Source: Pedobacter endophyticus
Lineage (GTDB): Bacteria; Bacteroidota; Bacteroidia; Sphingobacteriales; Sphingobacteriaceae
NCBI RefSeq assembly: GCF_015679185.1
Contig: NZ_CP064939.1
Location: 3,782,001 to 3,846,000 of the forward strand
Direction of reading: 5' to 3'
Length of the DNA: 64,000 nucleotides
The notes below the pieces were generated by a model that worked only from the letters and a program-made list of their open reading frames with translations, searched no databases and was not told the origin of the DNA. The position numbers and the translations under genes are program-made. Shown piece by piece: positions 44,199-51,520 of the stretch (positions are counted from its first letter, which is position 1; each line of letters begins with the position of its first letter).

Positions 44199-45257
44199 AT
44201 GGTCAGCAGATCAGAGCAGCGTTTCATTAGGATAAATTTTATAACAATCATCGTTACGTTGATGGTTATACTTGCTGGTGGTATTGTGCGCAGTACCGGA
44301 TCAGGTATGGGGTGTCCCGATTGGCCTAAATGTTTCGATCGGTATATTCCGCCAACCGACGTTTCTCAGCTTCCGGCAAACTACAAAGAAAAATATGTTG
44401 CCGGTAGATTGAAAAAGAACGAGAAATTTGCAAAGTATCTCGAAAGCATGGGGAACGTAGCGCTCGCCGATAGCATAAGGCACGATAAAAGCATCACCCT
44501 GCCGGAAGAGTTTAATGCCGCCAAAACCTGGGTAGAGTATATAAATAGGTTGGCAGGCGTTTTAGCTGGCATATTTTTGGCACTCACCGCAATTTATTCA
44601 TTTACGTACAGAAAGACGGCAAAGCGGATAATTGTATTGAGCATCTTGAATATTTTGGTAGTTGGCTATCAAGCCTGGTTGGGTTCGATAGTAGTTTCGA
44701 CAAACTTGGCCCAATGGGTGGTAACCGTACACATGCTGTTGGCGCTGGTAATTTTGGCGATATCTATTTATACTTATAATTACGCCAAACAGTTAAACAA
44801 AGCTCCATCGGTAATTATGTATCGCATATTGTGGCTAAAGGGGTTTTTGTTGTTTACTGTTTTGATCAGCATTGTTCAAATTGTTTTGGGTACTGAAGTT
44901 AGAGAAGCTATTGATGTGATAGCTAAGTCGTTTTCTTATGAGAATAGAGGAGCCTGGATTACAAAAGTCGGTTCAATTTTCTCTTACCATCGAGATATGG
45001 CGATTTTGGTAACCATTGCAAATGCAGTAGTTTACAAAATGGTCATCGACCGATTTAGCGGTAAAGCCGCACCATTGTTAACGGCCCGTTTCATTTTAAT
45101 TACGCTTCTCGTTCAGTTGTTAAGTGGTTTTGCTTTGGCTTATATCGCATTTCCACCCGCAGCGCAGGCAGTTCATATTTTGTTCTCGACACTGCTATTT
45201 AGTTTACAGTTTTATTTGTACTTGCTGGTTTACAGAACAAGGACTTACAAGCAATAA
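44199..45257 (+). CDS. ctaA: Heme A synthase (CtaA/COX15)
   Basis: CtaA oxidises the C8 methyl of heme O to a formyl group, giving heme A for the oxidase. Eight hydrophobic segments are visible. Family blocks are GGIVRSTGSGMGCPDWPKCF near residue 27, WVEYINRLAGVLAGIF near 111, a histidine in WVVTVHMLLALVIL near 178, HRDMAIL near 264 and AQAVHILFSTLLF near 327. The conserved cysteine pair of the first loop is present (GCPDWPKC). At 352 residues it is full length. It lies 82 bp after coxA, past a terminator. Confidence 0.95.
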   Translation: MVSRSEQRFIRINFITIIVTLMVILAGGIVRSTGSGMGCPDWPKCFDRYIPPTDVSQLPANYKEKYVAGRLKKNEKFAKYLESMGNVALADSIRHDKSITLPEEFNAAKTWVEYINRLAGVLAGIFLALTAIYSFTYRKTAKRIIVLSILNILVVGYQAWLGSIVVSTNLAQWVVTVHMLLALVILAISIYTYNYAKQLNKAPSVIMYRILWLKGFLLFTVLISIVQIVLGTEVREAIDVIAKSFSYENRGAWITKVGSIFSYHRDMAILVTIANAVVYKMVIDRFSGKAAPLLTARFILITLLVQLLSGFALAYIAFPPAAQAVHILFSTLLFSLQFYLYLLVYRTRTYKQ

Positions 45258-45267
45258 TTTAAGGAAA

Positions 45268-46176
45268 TTGAAACATATACTTTCAGATTTTTCTAAGCTC
45301 ATCAAATTCAGATTATCGTTTACGGTAGTGTTTTCTGCTTCCATTTCTTTTTTAATTGGACAGAAAATGCAGGTAGGACGAGGAAACATTCCAACCATTG
45401 ACTGGGGCAACTGGCTTATTTTAATCGCTGGCGGATTTCTGGTTACAGCGGCGGCGAACTGTTTTAATGAGATTATAGAAAAAGATCTGGATAAGTTAAT
45501 GAGCAGAACCAAAGACAGGCCAATGCCGGCTGGTAGAATGACTACGGGACAGGGATTAATCCTTGGCGTATTTATGGCTTTCTTAGGGACATGGTTACTC
45601 GGTAAACTGAACCTCGAAACAGGGCTTTTATCTGTTTTTTCGATTTTGCTGTATGCTTTTGCTTATACGCCATTAAAGCGGAAATCGCCAATTGCGGTTT
45701 TTGTAGGTGCAATACCCGGCGCATTGCCACCGCTTATTGGTTATTTAGCCGCATTTGGAAGCTTGAAGGCCGAAATGTTTCACGAAATCGATTATTACAT
45801 TGCCGCAATATTGTTCTTGATCCAGTTCGTTTGGCAATTTCCCCACTTCTGGGCCATTGCCTGGGTACTTGATGATGATTATAAGAAAGCCGGATTTAGG
45901 TTGTTGCCAACAAAAAAGAGAGATAAGACCTCGGCTTTGTTAACTTTTTTGAGTACTTTAATTTTGATTCCGGTAAGCCTTTTGCCAACCATTTATGGTT
46001 TTGGAGGTTATTACATCGGAGCCTTATCATTAATAGCCGGGTTGATTTTTAGTTGGCTGGCGCTTAAGCTCTTAATGAACAGAGATTTGAAAGCGGCGAA
46101 GCAGGTAATGTTTTGTTCTTTCTTCTACATCCCAGCCGTGCAACTGGGCTTATTATTAAATTTTATTGCAAAATAA
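45268..46176 (+). CDS. ctaB: Protoheme IX farnesyltransferase (heme O synthase)
   Basis: CtaB attaches farnesyl to heme B to give heme O, the substrate of CtaA. The two aspartate-rich prenyl-diphosphate motifs are NCFNEIIEKDLDKLMSRTKD and, later, WVLDDDYKKAGFRLLP. YTPLKRKSPIAVFVGAIPGA is the heme-side loop. Nine hydrophobic segments fit the UbiA fold. No ATG lies before residue 34 of the mature-looking product. The start is inferred at TTG 45268, preceded by AAGGAAA as a ribosome site, 10 bp after the ctaA stop. This gives 302 residues. A longer frame to 45124 overlaps ctaA and is unlikely. Confidence 0.92.
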   Translation: MKHILSDFSKLIKFRLSFTVVFSASISFLIGQKMQVGRGNIPTIDWGNWLILIAGGFLVTAAANCFNEIIEKDLDKLMSRTKDRPMPAGRMTTGQGLILGVFMAFLGTWLLGKLNLETGLLSVFSILLYAFAYTPLKRKSPIAVFVGAIPGALPPLIGYLAAFGSLKAEMFHEIDYYIAAILFLIQFVWQFPHFWAIAWVLDDDYKKAGFRLLPTKKRDKTSALLTFLSTLILIPVSLLPTIYGFGGYYIGALSLIAGLIFSWLALKLLMNRDLKAAKQVMFCSFFYIPAVQLGLLLNFIAK

Positions 46177-46179
46177 ATT

Positions 46180-46758
46180 ATGGTTATTACAATGGAAAAT
46201 ATTCCTGATAAATTTGATCCAAAACCGCGAAAGTTTATCGTTTGGTTGTTTGTGGTATCATCTACCATTATGTTTGGGGGCTTTACCAGTTATTATCTGG
46301 TGTTCTCCGCCTCCAAGGGCAAAGGGCATGGGTTGATTTTGCCAGATGCATTTATCTATTCCAGCCTGGTTATTATTGCCAGCAGCATCACCTTGTTACT
46401 CGCTTCGAGGGCACTAAAAAAATTGAACTTCAGTTTACAGCGAAACCTGTTGTGGCTAACCGTTATTTTGGCCATTGTGTTTGGCGTAATGCAGTTTAGC
46501 GCATGGGGCAGCATGGTGCGTACAGGCGCAACGCTGGTTGGTAATAATGCAGCCATATCGTTCATTTACGTTGTTTCCGGAGTCCACCTTTTGCACATTA
46601 TCGCCGGGGTAGGACTGATTATAAATGCCCTTGTTGGAAGCTACAGGGACATCCCTGCTGCCAAAAGCCAATTTAAAATGGAAATTGCCTCTATTTTTTG
46701 GCATTTTATAGATATATTATGGATATATCTGTATGTTTTTTTACTTTTGAACCGTTAA
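46180..46758 (+). CDS. Heme-copper oxidase subunit III, short form
   Basis: Five hydrophobic segments are present in 192 residues, with the subunit III end block IASIFWHFIDILWIYLYVFLLLNR and the earlier ISFIYVVSGVHLLHIIAGV. Subunit III stabilises the oxidase and its oxygen channel. It begins 3 bp after ctaB at ATG 46180; ATG 46192 (MENIPDKF) is an alternative. A second, longer subunit III gene follows 31 bp later. The pair of paralogous subunits is typical for this phylum and need not mean redundancy. Confidence 0.9.
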   Translation: MVITMENIPDKFDPKPRKFIVWLFVVSSTIMFGGFTSYYLVFSASKGKGHGLILPDAFIYSSLVIIASSITLLLASRALKKLNFSLQRNLLWLTVILAIVFGVMQFSAWGSMVRTGATLVGNNAAISFIYVVSGVHLLHIIAGVGLIINALVGSYRDIPAAKSQFKMEIASIFWHFIDILWIYLYVFLLLNR

Positions 46759-46789
46759 AATTGTTAACAAACTATTATACTATTTCCAA

Positions 46790-47497
46790 ATGAATACAGT
46801 ATCACAATTAGATCAAGTTAAAACCGGGCCATGGAATGGTGGTCGTTCTCCGTGGTCGGTAGAATATGGTAAAATCATGATGTGGTTTTTCCTCCTGTCA
46901 GATGCTTTTACCTTTTCATCATTATTGATCTATTATGGGGCTCAGCGTTTCTCTAAAACGACATGGCCAGCACCAGATAAGGTTTTCCAATCTATTCCGG
47001 GTATTGCCGAACATGGCGCACCGTTAGTTTTCGTAGGTATCATGACCTTCATCCTGATCATGAGCTCGGTAACAATGGTATTAGCCGTTGAAGCAGGCCA
47101 CAGAAGATCTAAAAAAGAAGTTATCGGCTGGATGGTTGCTACCGTTATCGGTGGTTTCATGTTTCTGGGCTGTCAGGCTATTGAATGGACTCACTTACAC
47201 CACGATGGTTTCTGGTGGGGTCATATTCCTTCATCAGAAGAATTGAAGCATTTCTTTAACGGTCCTGTTTCCGAAATTGCTGCTCAACAGTTCGCAAACT
47301 TGTTTTTTACCATTACTGGTTTTCACGGTTTCCACGTATTTAGTGGCGTTGTAATCAATATTATCATTTTGATTATGACAATCAACGGAACCTTCGAAAA
47401 AAGAGGACACTATTTAATGGTTGAGAAAGTTGGTCTATACTGGCACTTCGTAGATTTAGTATGGGTGTTCGTATTTACATTCTTCTATTTGGTTTAA
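46790..47497 (+). CDS. coxC: Cytochrome c oxidase subunit III
   Basis: The protein has 235 residues and about five hydrophobic segments. WSVEYGKIMMWFFLLSDAFTF near residue 22 is the first helix. The subunit III family blocks NLFFTITGFHGFHVFSGVVIN near 170 and GLYWHFVDLVWVFVFTFFYL at the C-terminus are clear. It is nearer to the standard subunit III than its shorter neighbour. It starts 31 bp after that gene and ends 25 bp before the subunit IV gene, so the three are co-transcribed. Confidence 0.94.
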   Translation: MNTVSQLDQVKTGPWNGGRSPWSVEYGKIMMWFFLLSDAFTFSSLLIYYGAQRFSKTTWPAPDKVFQSIPGIAEHGAPLVFVGIMTFILIMSSVTMVLAVEAGHRRSKKEVIGWMVATVIGGFMFLGCQAIEWTHLHHDGFWWGHIPSSEELKHFFNGPVSEIAAQQFANLFFTITGFHGFHVFSGVVINIIILIMTINGTFEKRGHYLMVEKVGLYWHFVDLVWVFVFTFFYLV

Positions 47498-47522
47498 TTT
47501 ATCACACTATAAAAATATTTTT

Positions 47523-47876
47523 ATGTCAGATCACTCACATACTAACGAAGGTCACGAACACGGAGAGCACGCAGGTTTATCGAAAGGTAAAATTTGGCAG
47601 GTGTTCGGTATATTATTATTAATTACCGTAATTGAATTCATTATCGCTTTGGTGCTTATTCCAAAAGGTGTAATGACACAGCACATCGGTAATTACATCT
47701 ACATTATCTTAACTTTATTAAAGGCATTTTACATCGTTGCCTATTTTATGCACTTAAAATACGAGAAGCTAGGCTTACAGCTTTGCTTAACCGTTTCGTT
47801 CATATTTATAGGTTACTTTATCGTATTAATGTTAATAGAAGGCGGTTGGTTAAACCTGCATATGTTTAGCCATTAA
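47523..47876 (+). CDS. Cytochrome c oxidase subunit IV
   Basis: This small membrane subunit has three hydrophobic segments: WQVFGILLLITVIEFIIAL near residue 24, YIYIILTLLKAFYIVAYF near 60 and CLTVSFIFIGYFIVLMLI near 84. The block LKAFYIVAYFMHLKYEK identifies the prokaryotic subunit IV family. The N-terminus is His-rich (SDHSHTNEGHEHGEHAG), like that of subunit I. Length 117. Its stop overlaps the start of the Sco-like gene by one base. Confidence 0.92.
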   Translation: MSDHSHTNEGHEHGEHAGLSKGKIWQVFGILLLITVIEFIIALVLIPKGVMTQHIGNYIYIILTLLKAFYIVAYFMHLKYEKLGLQLCLTVSFIFIGYFIVLMLIEGGWLNLHMFSH

Positions 47877-48571
47877 TGAAAAGAAATCCGATTAAAAAAG
47901 TATTAATCCTGGTAAGCATTTTAGCTATACCGGGATTTTTGTTTTTTTACTTATTGCCACGGTTTGCTAAAAACCGTTACAAGAGCCTTCCCATTTATGG
48001 AGAGAAGGTGGTTGCAAAAACCTTTCATAGTGTAAAAGGCAAGCAGATACCCGATACGATTTATCATGTAGTGCCCGATTTTAAACTCGCAAACCAACAA
48101 GGAGACAGCCTTAGCTGGAAATCGTTCGAAAATAAGCTCGTAGTGCTGAACCTGTTCAATCCCGGTATGACTACTCAACAGGCCAACAAGTACATTAAAC
48201 AACTTTCTGATAGTTACGAGAAAAAGCCACTGGTTAAATTTGTAAGTATCGCGGTGAGCCCTGAAAGTGCGCCGGACTTAGAAAGATTTGCTGATAGTTT
48301 GCGGGTGCTACCATCCAAATGGGATTTGTTATCAGGAGACACAGCCACTACCTACCCACTTATTAGAAAGGGGCTGTTACTCGATGTAATTGCCGACGAG
48401 CGAGACGGAAAAGCCAACTACATTTTTAGCAATAAACTATTGTTGATCGATAATCTACACCGAATCAGAGGCATTTACGAAGCCGACCGTCAAGAATCGA
48501 GGGAGCGCTTAGAAGACGAAATAAAAGTGCTTATTGCCGAGTATCTGAGAAATATAAAAGATGGGCGATAA
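47876..48571 (+). CDS. SCO1/SenC-like thioredoxin-fold protein lacking copper ligands
   Basis: Sco proteins carry copper to the CuA site of subunit II through a CxxxC pair and a distal histidine. This protein has the expected order: N-terminal membrane anchor (about residues 8-27), a VPDFKLANQQGDSLSWKSFENKLVVLNLF strand-helix start, SIAVSPESAPDLERFADSL, and a C-terminal NKLLLIDNLHRIRGIYE. However, the CxxxC site reads NPGMTTQQ, no cysteine occurs anywhere in its 231 residues, and the usual histidine before the last strand is absent. It therefore cannot bind copper the normal way. Its place in the operon still argues for a role in oxidase assembly. Confidence 0.8.
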   Translation: MKRNPIKKVLILVSILAIPGFLFFYLLPRFAKNRYKSLPIYGEKVVAKTFHSVKGKQIPDTIYHVVPDFKLANQQGDSLSWKSFENKLVVLNLFNPGMTTQQANKYIKQLSDSYEKKPLVKFVSIAVSPESAPDLERFADSLRVLPSKWDLLSGDTATTYPLIRKGLLLDVIADERDGKANYIFSNKLLLIDNLHRIRGIYEADRQESRERLEDEIKVLIAEYLRNIKDGR

Positions 48572-48671
48572 GCCTCACACAGCCTCCCCAGAGGGGAGAA
48601 GCGCAAAATTTATTAATCAGCGCACCAACGATTAACCAATTGATCAATTTCGGCAATTAACCAAACAAAGC

Positions 48672-49214
48672 ATGGAAAACAACTCAATAGAGAAAAAATA
48701 TAATAAATGGATCTTGATCTTATCTGTTGCCATTCCTTTGGTTGTGGCCCTGTTATTTGGGGTGAACCTGAGAAAGCTAGGCTACGATGTAAAGCCGCTT
48801 TCCTTTTTACCACCAATTTATGCCACAATTAACGGATTAACAGCAATTGTTTTGGTTACGGCCGTATGGGCCATAAAAAATGGCAAACAAAAGCTTCACG
48901 AAAACCTGATGAAATTTGCCATTGCCTTATCGGTGGCGTTCTTGGCGATGTATGTTGCTTACCACATGACATCAGATTCCACGAAATTCGGTGGTGAAGG
49001 AGTAATTAGATACGTTTACTTTTTTATACTCGTTACGCACATTTGTCTATCGGTAATTATTATTCCTTTCGTTCTGATCACTTATGTCAGGGCGTTGGCC
49101 AAAAATTTTGATCGACACCGGAGAATTGCCCGAATCACGTTTCCAATGTGGCTCTATGTAGCGATTACCGGGGTTATTGTTTATCTGATGATCTCACCTT
49201 ACTATCAGTATTAA
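48672..49214 (+). CDS. DUF420 membrane protein (CtaM-like oxidase assembly factor)
   Basis: Five hydrophobic segments in 180 residues, with family blocks SFLPPIYATINGLTAIVLVTA near residue 44, NGKQKLHENLMKFAIAL near 71 and YFFILVTHICLSVIIIPFVL near 116, identify DUF420. In Firmicutes the DUF420 protein CtaM is needed for a working aa3 oxidase, which suits the position at the end of this operon. A conserved histidine lies in each block (H76, H122), possibly metal or heme ligands. It lies 100 bp after the Sco-like gene and is followed by a terminator. Confidence 0.9.
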   Translation: MENNSIEKKYNKWILILSVAIPLVVALLFGVNLRKLGYDVKPLSFLPPIYATINGLTAIVLVTAVWAIKNGKQKLHENLMKFAIALSVAFLAMYVAYHMTSDSTKFGGEGVIRYVYFFILVTHICLSVIIIPFVLITYVRALAKNFDRHRRIARITFPMWLYVAITGVIVYLMISPYYQY

Positions 49215-49238
49215 TTCACATTTAAAGCGCATTTTCGA

Positions 49239-49268
49239 AGCCTGGCCCAAAAAGCCGGGCTTTTATTT
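49239..49268 (+). terminator. Intrinsic terminator of the ctaA-DUF420 group
   Basis: AGCCTGGC-CCAAAAA-GCCGGGCT forms an 8-bp stem with one G-U pair, followed by TTTATTTT. It lies 24 bp past the DUF420 stop. Confidence 0.9.
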
Positions 49269-49299
49269 TGAATTCGTTTTAATTAGACTTTGTAAGTAT

Positions 49300-49307
49300 T
49301 ATATTTG
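49300..49307 (+). promoter_or_regulatory. -7 promoter element upstream of the second ECF sigma gene
   Basis: TATATTTG fits TAnnTTTG exactly. It lies 106 bp before the sigma start. No TTG is found at the right distance, so an ECF-type or other control is possible. Confidence 0.35.
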
Positions 49308-49413
49308 ATTTGAGAAGCAAAAACGAACTAATACTCAGCTCTGCCGCCTCATCCCATTGTTATAGGCCTGCTGTTTAGGCCAAAACATTAGTTAAAACTA
49401 TGTTTATGTGAAT

Positions 49414-50013
49414 ATGATGCAAAAAGATACAGCGACTGATCGTGAGTTAGTGAATGAGATTATCGAGGGAAACGAGAAAGCTTTTTCTGTTTTGTTTTTC
49501 AGGTATCTCCCTGTTTTGTCGGTTTTTGCCACCCGGTTTACCAAATCGGAAGATAGTGCTGAAGAAATTATTCAAGATGCGTTTATACGCGTATGGCTAA
49601 ATCGCGATAAGCTGGCCGGCGTAGACAATGTAAAGGCCTATTTGTACAAGTACGTTTCTAACGAAGCGTTAAGCCATTTGCGTAAAAAGTTGAAGCAAGA
49701 AAAGATGGCAACATCCTTTGCCGCAAGCCATACCGATAGCGATAATAATACAGTAGACGAGATTAATTTGAGGGATGTGACCAGAATAGTTTCCGCCGCA
49801 ATTGAAAAGTTACCAACTCAAAGGAAGAAAATTTACCAGTTGAGCCGAAATGATGGCAAAACTATTCCCGAGATTGCCGAAGTATTAAAGATTTCGCCAA
49901 ATACTGTAAAAAATTCGCTCGTTACTTCGCTAAAATTTATACGATTGCAACTAGAGGAGCACGGTATTCTATTTATGTTCCCAATATTTTTCGGCTTTTT
50001 TAAAATAAAATGA
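49414..50013 (+). CDS. ECF RNA polymerase sigma factor of the peptidase/SusCD locus
   Basis: Region 2 is seen in AFSVLFFRYLPVLSVFATRFT and SAEEIIQDAFIRVWLNRDKL. Region 4 is LPTQRKKIYQLSRNDGKTIPEIAEVLKISPNTVKNSLVTSLKFI, whose last helices bind the -35 site. A hydrophobic C-terminal end (GILFMFPIFFGFF) resembles that of the 16-kb sigma. ATG 49414 or 49417 is the likely start (a GTG at 49408 is also in frame); 199 residues. It heads the locus with a FecR 61 bp downstream and should be controlled by it. Confidence 0.9.
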   Translation: MMQKDTATDRELVNEIIEGNEKAFSVLFFRYLPVLSVFATRFTKSEDSAEEIIQDAFIRVWLNRDKLAGVDNVKAYLYKYVSNEALSHLRKKLKQEKMATSFAASHTDSDNNTVDEINLRDVTRIVSAAIEKLPTQRKKIYQLSRNDGKTIPEIAEVLKISPNTVKNSLVTSLKFIRLQLEEHGILFMFPIFFGFFKIK

Positions 50014-50020
50014 AAAAAAA

Positions 50021-50028
50021 TACTTTTG
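50021..50028 (+). promoter_or_regulatory. -7 element upstream of the second fecR
   Basis: TACTTTTG is a perfect TAnnTTTG motif in the 61-bp gap between the sigma gene and fecR. It could give fecR its own transcript. No clear upstream TTG is seen. Confidence 0.35.
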
Positions 50029-50074
50029 CGATAGTCCTATTTTCAATTTCGTGCTTCTTAGTATCAGAACCCTT

Positions 50075-51241
50075 ATGGAGCAACGCCTAAATTATCTTTT
50101 AAACCAATTCAGCGCAGGAACCCTTACGCCAGAAGAGAAGCAGGAGCTTTATTTTTTGGTAGAAACTGAGGCGGCATTGGTATCGGCAGAAATTGCCGAA
50201 ATGATTGCGGCGCAAGAGGTTGATGCTCCATTTTCTGCCTACCCGAAATGGGAAACTGTTTTAGATCAAATTTTATCGATAGACAAGCCTAAGCCAAACC
50301 GCCTAAAGTTGGTTGTATCGAGAATGAAATGGGTGGCCGCAGCAGCTTTATTCACCGTATTTTCATTAGCTACTTATCTTGTTGTTACCAATAAAAAGAA
50401 AGAACATGTTTTTACATCCGATGTTGCCCCTGGAGGCAATAAGGCGTTTCTTACATTGGCCGACGGGAGAAAAATTTCTTTAACCGATGCTGCCGCAGGA
50501 GATGTGATCCAGGAATCGGGTATCTCGGTAACCAAAAAAGCGAATGGCCAATTGATTTACAATGTTGAGTCGGCCAATCAGGCAATAGACGATTCGCAAA
50601 CCAATACCATATCAACGCCAAAAGGAGGTGAGTGGGAGGTGAGGTTGCCAGATGGTTCGGTTGTATGGCTCAATGCTGCATCGAGCATAAAATATCATTT
50701 AAATATTGGCACTTCGAAGCATCGTAAGGTGGAACTCACTGGCGAAGCTTATTTTGAGGTGGCTAAAGATAAATTGCGCCCCTTTATTATAAAAACAGCC
50801 AGACAAGAGCTTGAAGTGTTGGGAACACATTTCGATATCAGCAGCTATCTGGACGATCCTGTTACCCGAACAACCTTGTTGGAGGGTAGCGTAAGCGTAG
50901 CAAATTTAGATAAATCGAATAGTGAGATTCTTAAACCGGGCCAGCAGGCTATTTTAACCAACGGCGATTTTCAGGTTAGAGACGTAGATACCGAACAAGC
51001 GGTGGCGTGGAAAGATGGATATTTTATGTTTAATAACGAAAAACAGGAAAGTATTCTCAGAAAACTGGCCAGGTGGTATAACGTTGAAGTGGAGTATGTT
51101 GACCCTGAAGCTAAAGAGGTAATGTACTATGGAACGGTTAGCCGTTTCGAGAAAATATCGAAGGTACTTAGAAAGTTCGAACAAACCGGAGAAGTACGCT
51201 TTGAAATAAAAGGCAATAAAGTAATTGTCTACAAAGCTTAA
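50075..51241 (+). CDS. FecR-family anti-sigma factor
   Basis: A cytoplasmic N-terminal part with LLNQFSAGTLTPEEKQELYFLV (about residues 6-27) binds the sigma factor. One membrane helix lies at about 87-106 (WVAAAALFTVFSLATYLVV). The FecR domain contains STPKGGEWEVRLPDGSVVWLNAASSIKYH and LEVLGTHFDISSY. A DUF4974-type C-terminus ends FEQTGEVRFEIKGNKVIVYKA. ATG 50075 (MEQRLNYLL) is chosen over the GTG 24 bp earlier; 388 residues. It passes the signal from the STN domain of the following SusC. Confidence 0.92.
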   Translation: MEQRLNYLLNQFSAGTLTPEEKQELYFLVETEAALVSAEIAEMIAAQEVDAPFSAYPKWETVLDQILSIDKPKPNRLKLVVSRMKWVAAAALFTVFSLATYLVVTNKKKEHVFTSDVAPGGNKAFLTLADGRKISLTDAAAGDVIQESGISVTKKANGQLIYNVESANQAIDDSQTNTISTPKGGEWEVRLPDGSVVWLNAASSIKYHLNIGTSKHRKVELTGEAYFEVAKDKLRPFIIKTARQELEVLGTHFDISSYLDDPVTRTTLLEGSVSVANLDKSNSEILKPGQQAILTNGDFQVRDVDTEQAVAWKDGYFMFNNEKQESILRKLARWYNVEVEYVDPEAKEVMYYGTVSRFEKISKVLRKFEQTGEVRFEIKGNKVIVYKA

Positions 51242-51374
51242 GCAAGCGAAGATGAAGAAATAACTAACCTTCATCTATAAAAAAAGAATTAACTAAATAA
51301 ATCATAACCCTAAACAACCAACACAAACTATGACTGCACCTCGACAAAAATCCTGACGATTAAAAGTTAGATGT

Positions 51375-51410
51375 AAAAAAAAGGAGTGCTACTAACACCC
51401 CCTTTTTTAT
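51375..51410 (+). terminator. Terminator-like hairpin between fecR and susC
   Basis: AAAAAAGGAGTG and CACCCCCTTTTTT form a stem with one bulge around a 7-nt loop. The T run is part of the arm, as in bidirectional terminators. It implies separate control of the SusC gene, which starts 111 bp later. Confidence 0.7.
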
Positions 51411-51520
51411 CTGTTTAGCTATTCCGTAAACCGGATCGATTAAACCAATTATTTCTTGAATACTTGCGAAACGCTTTAGGCGTCCAAACTTTATTGCGCT
51501 TCGCACAAACAGACTATTAA

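Noticed and set aside
46180..47497. A duplication error making two subunit III genes
   Set aside because: The two proteins differ strongly in length and sequence, and paired subunit III genes are usual in this phylum.
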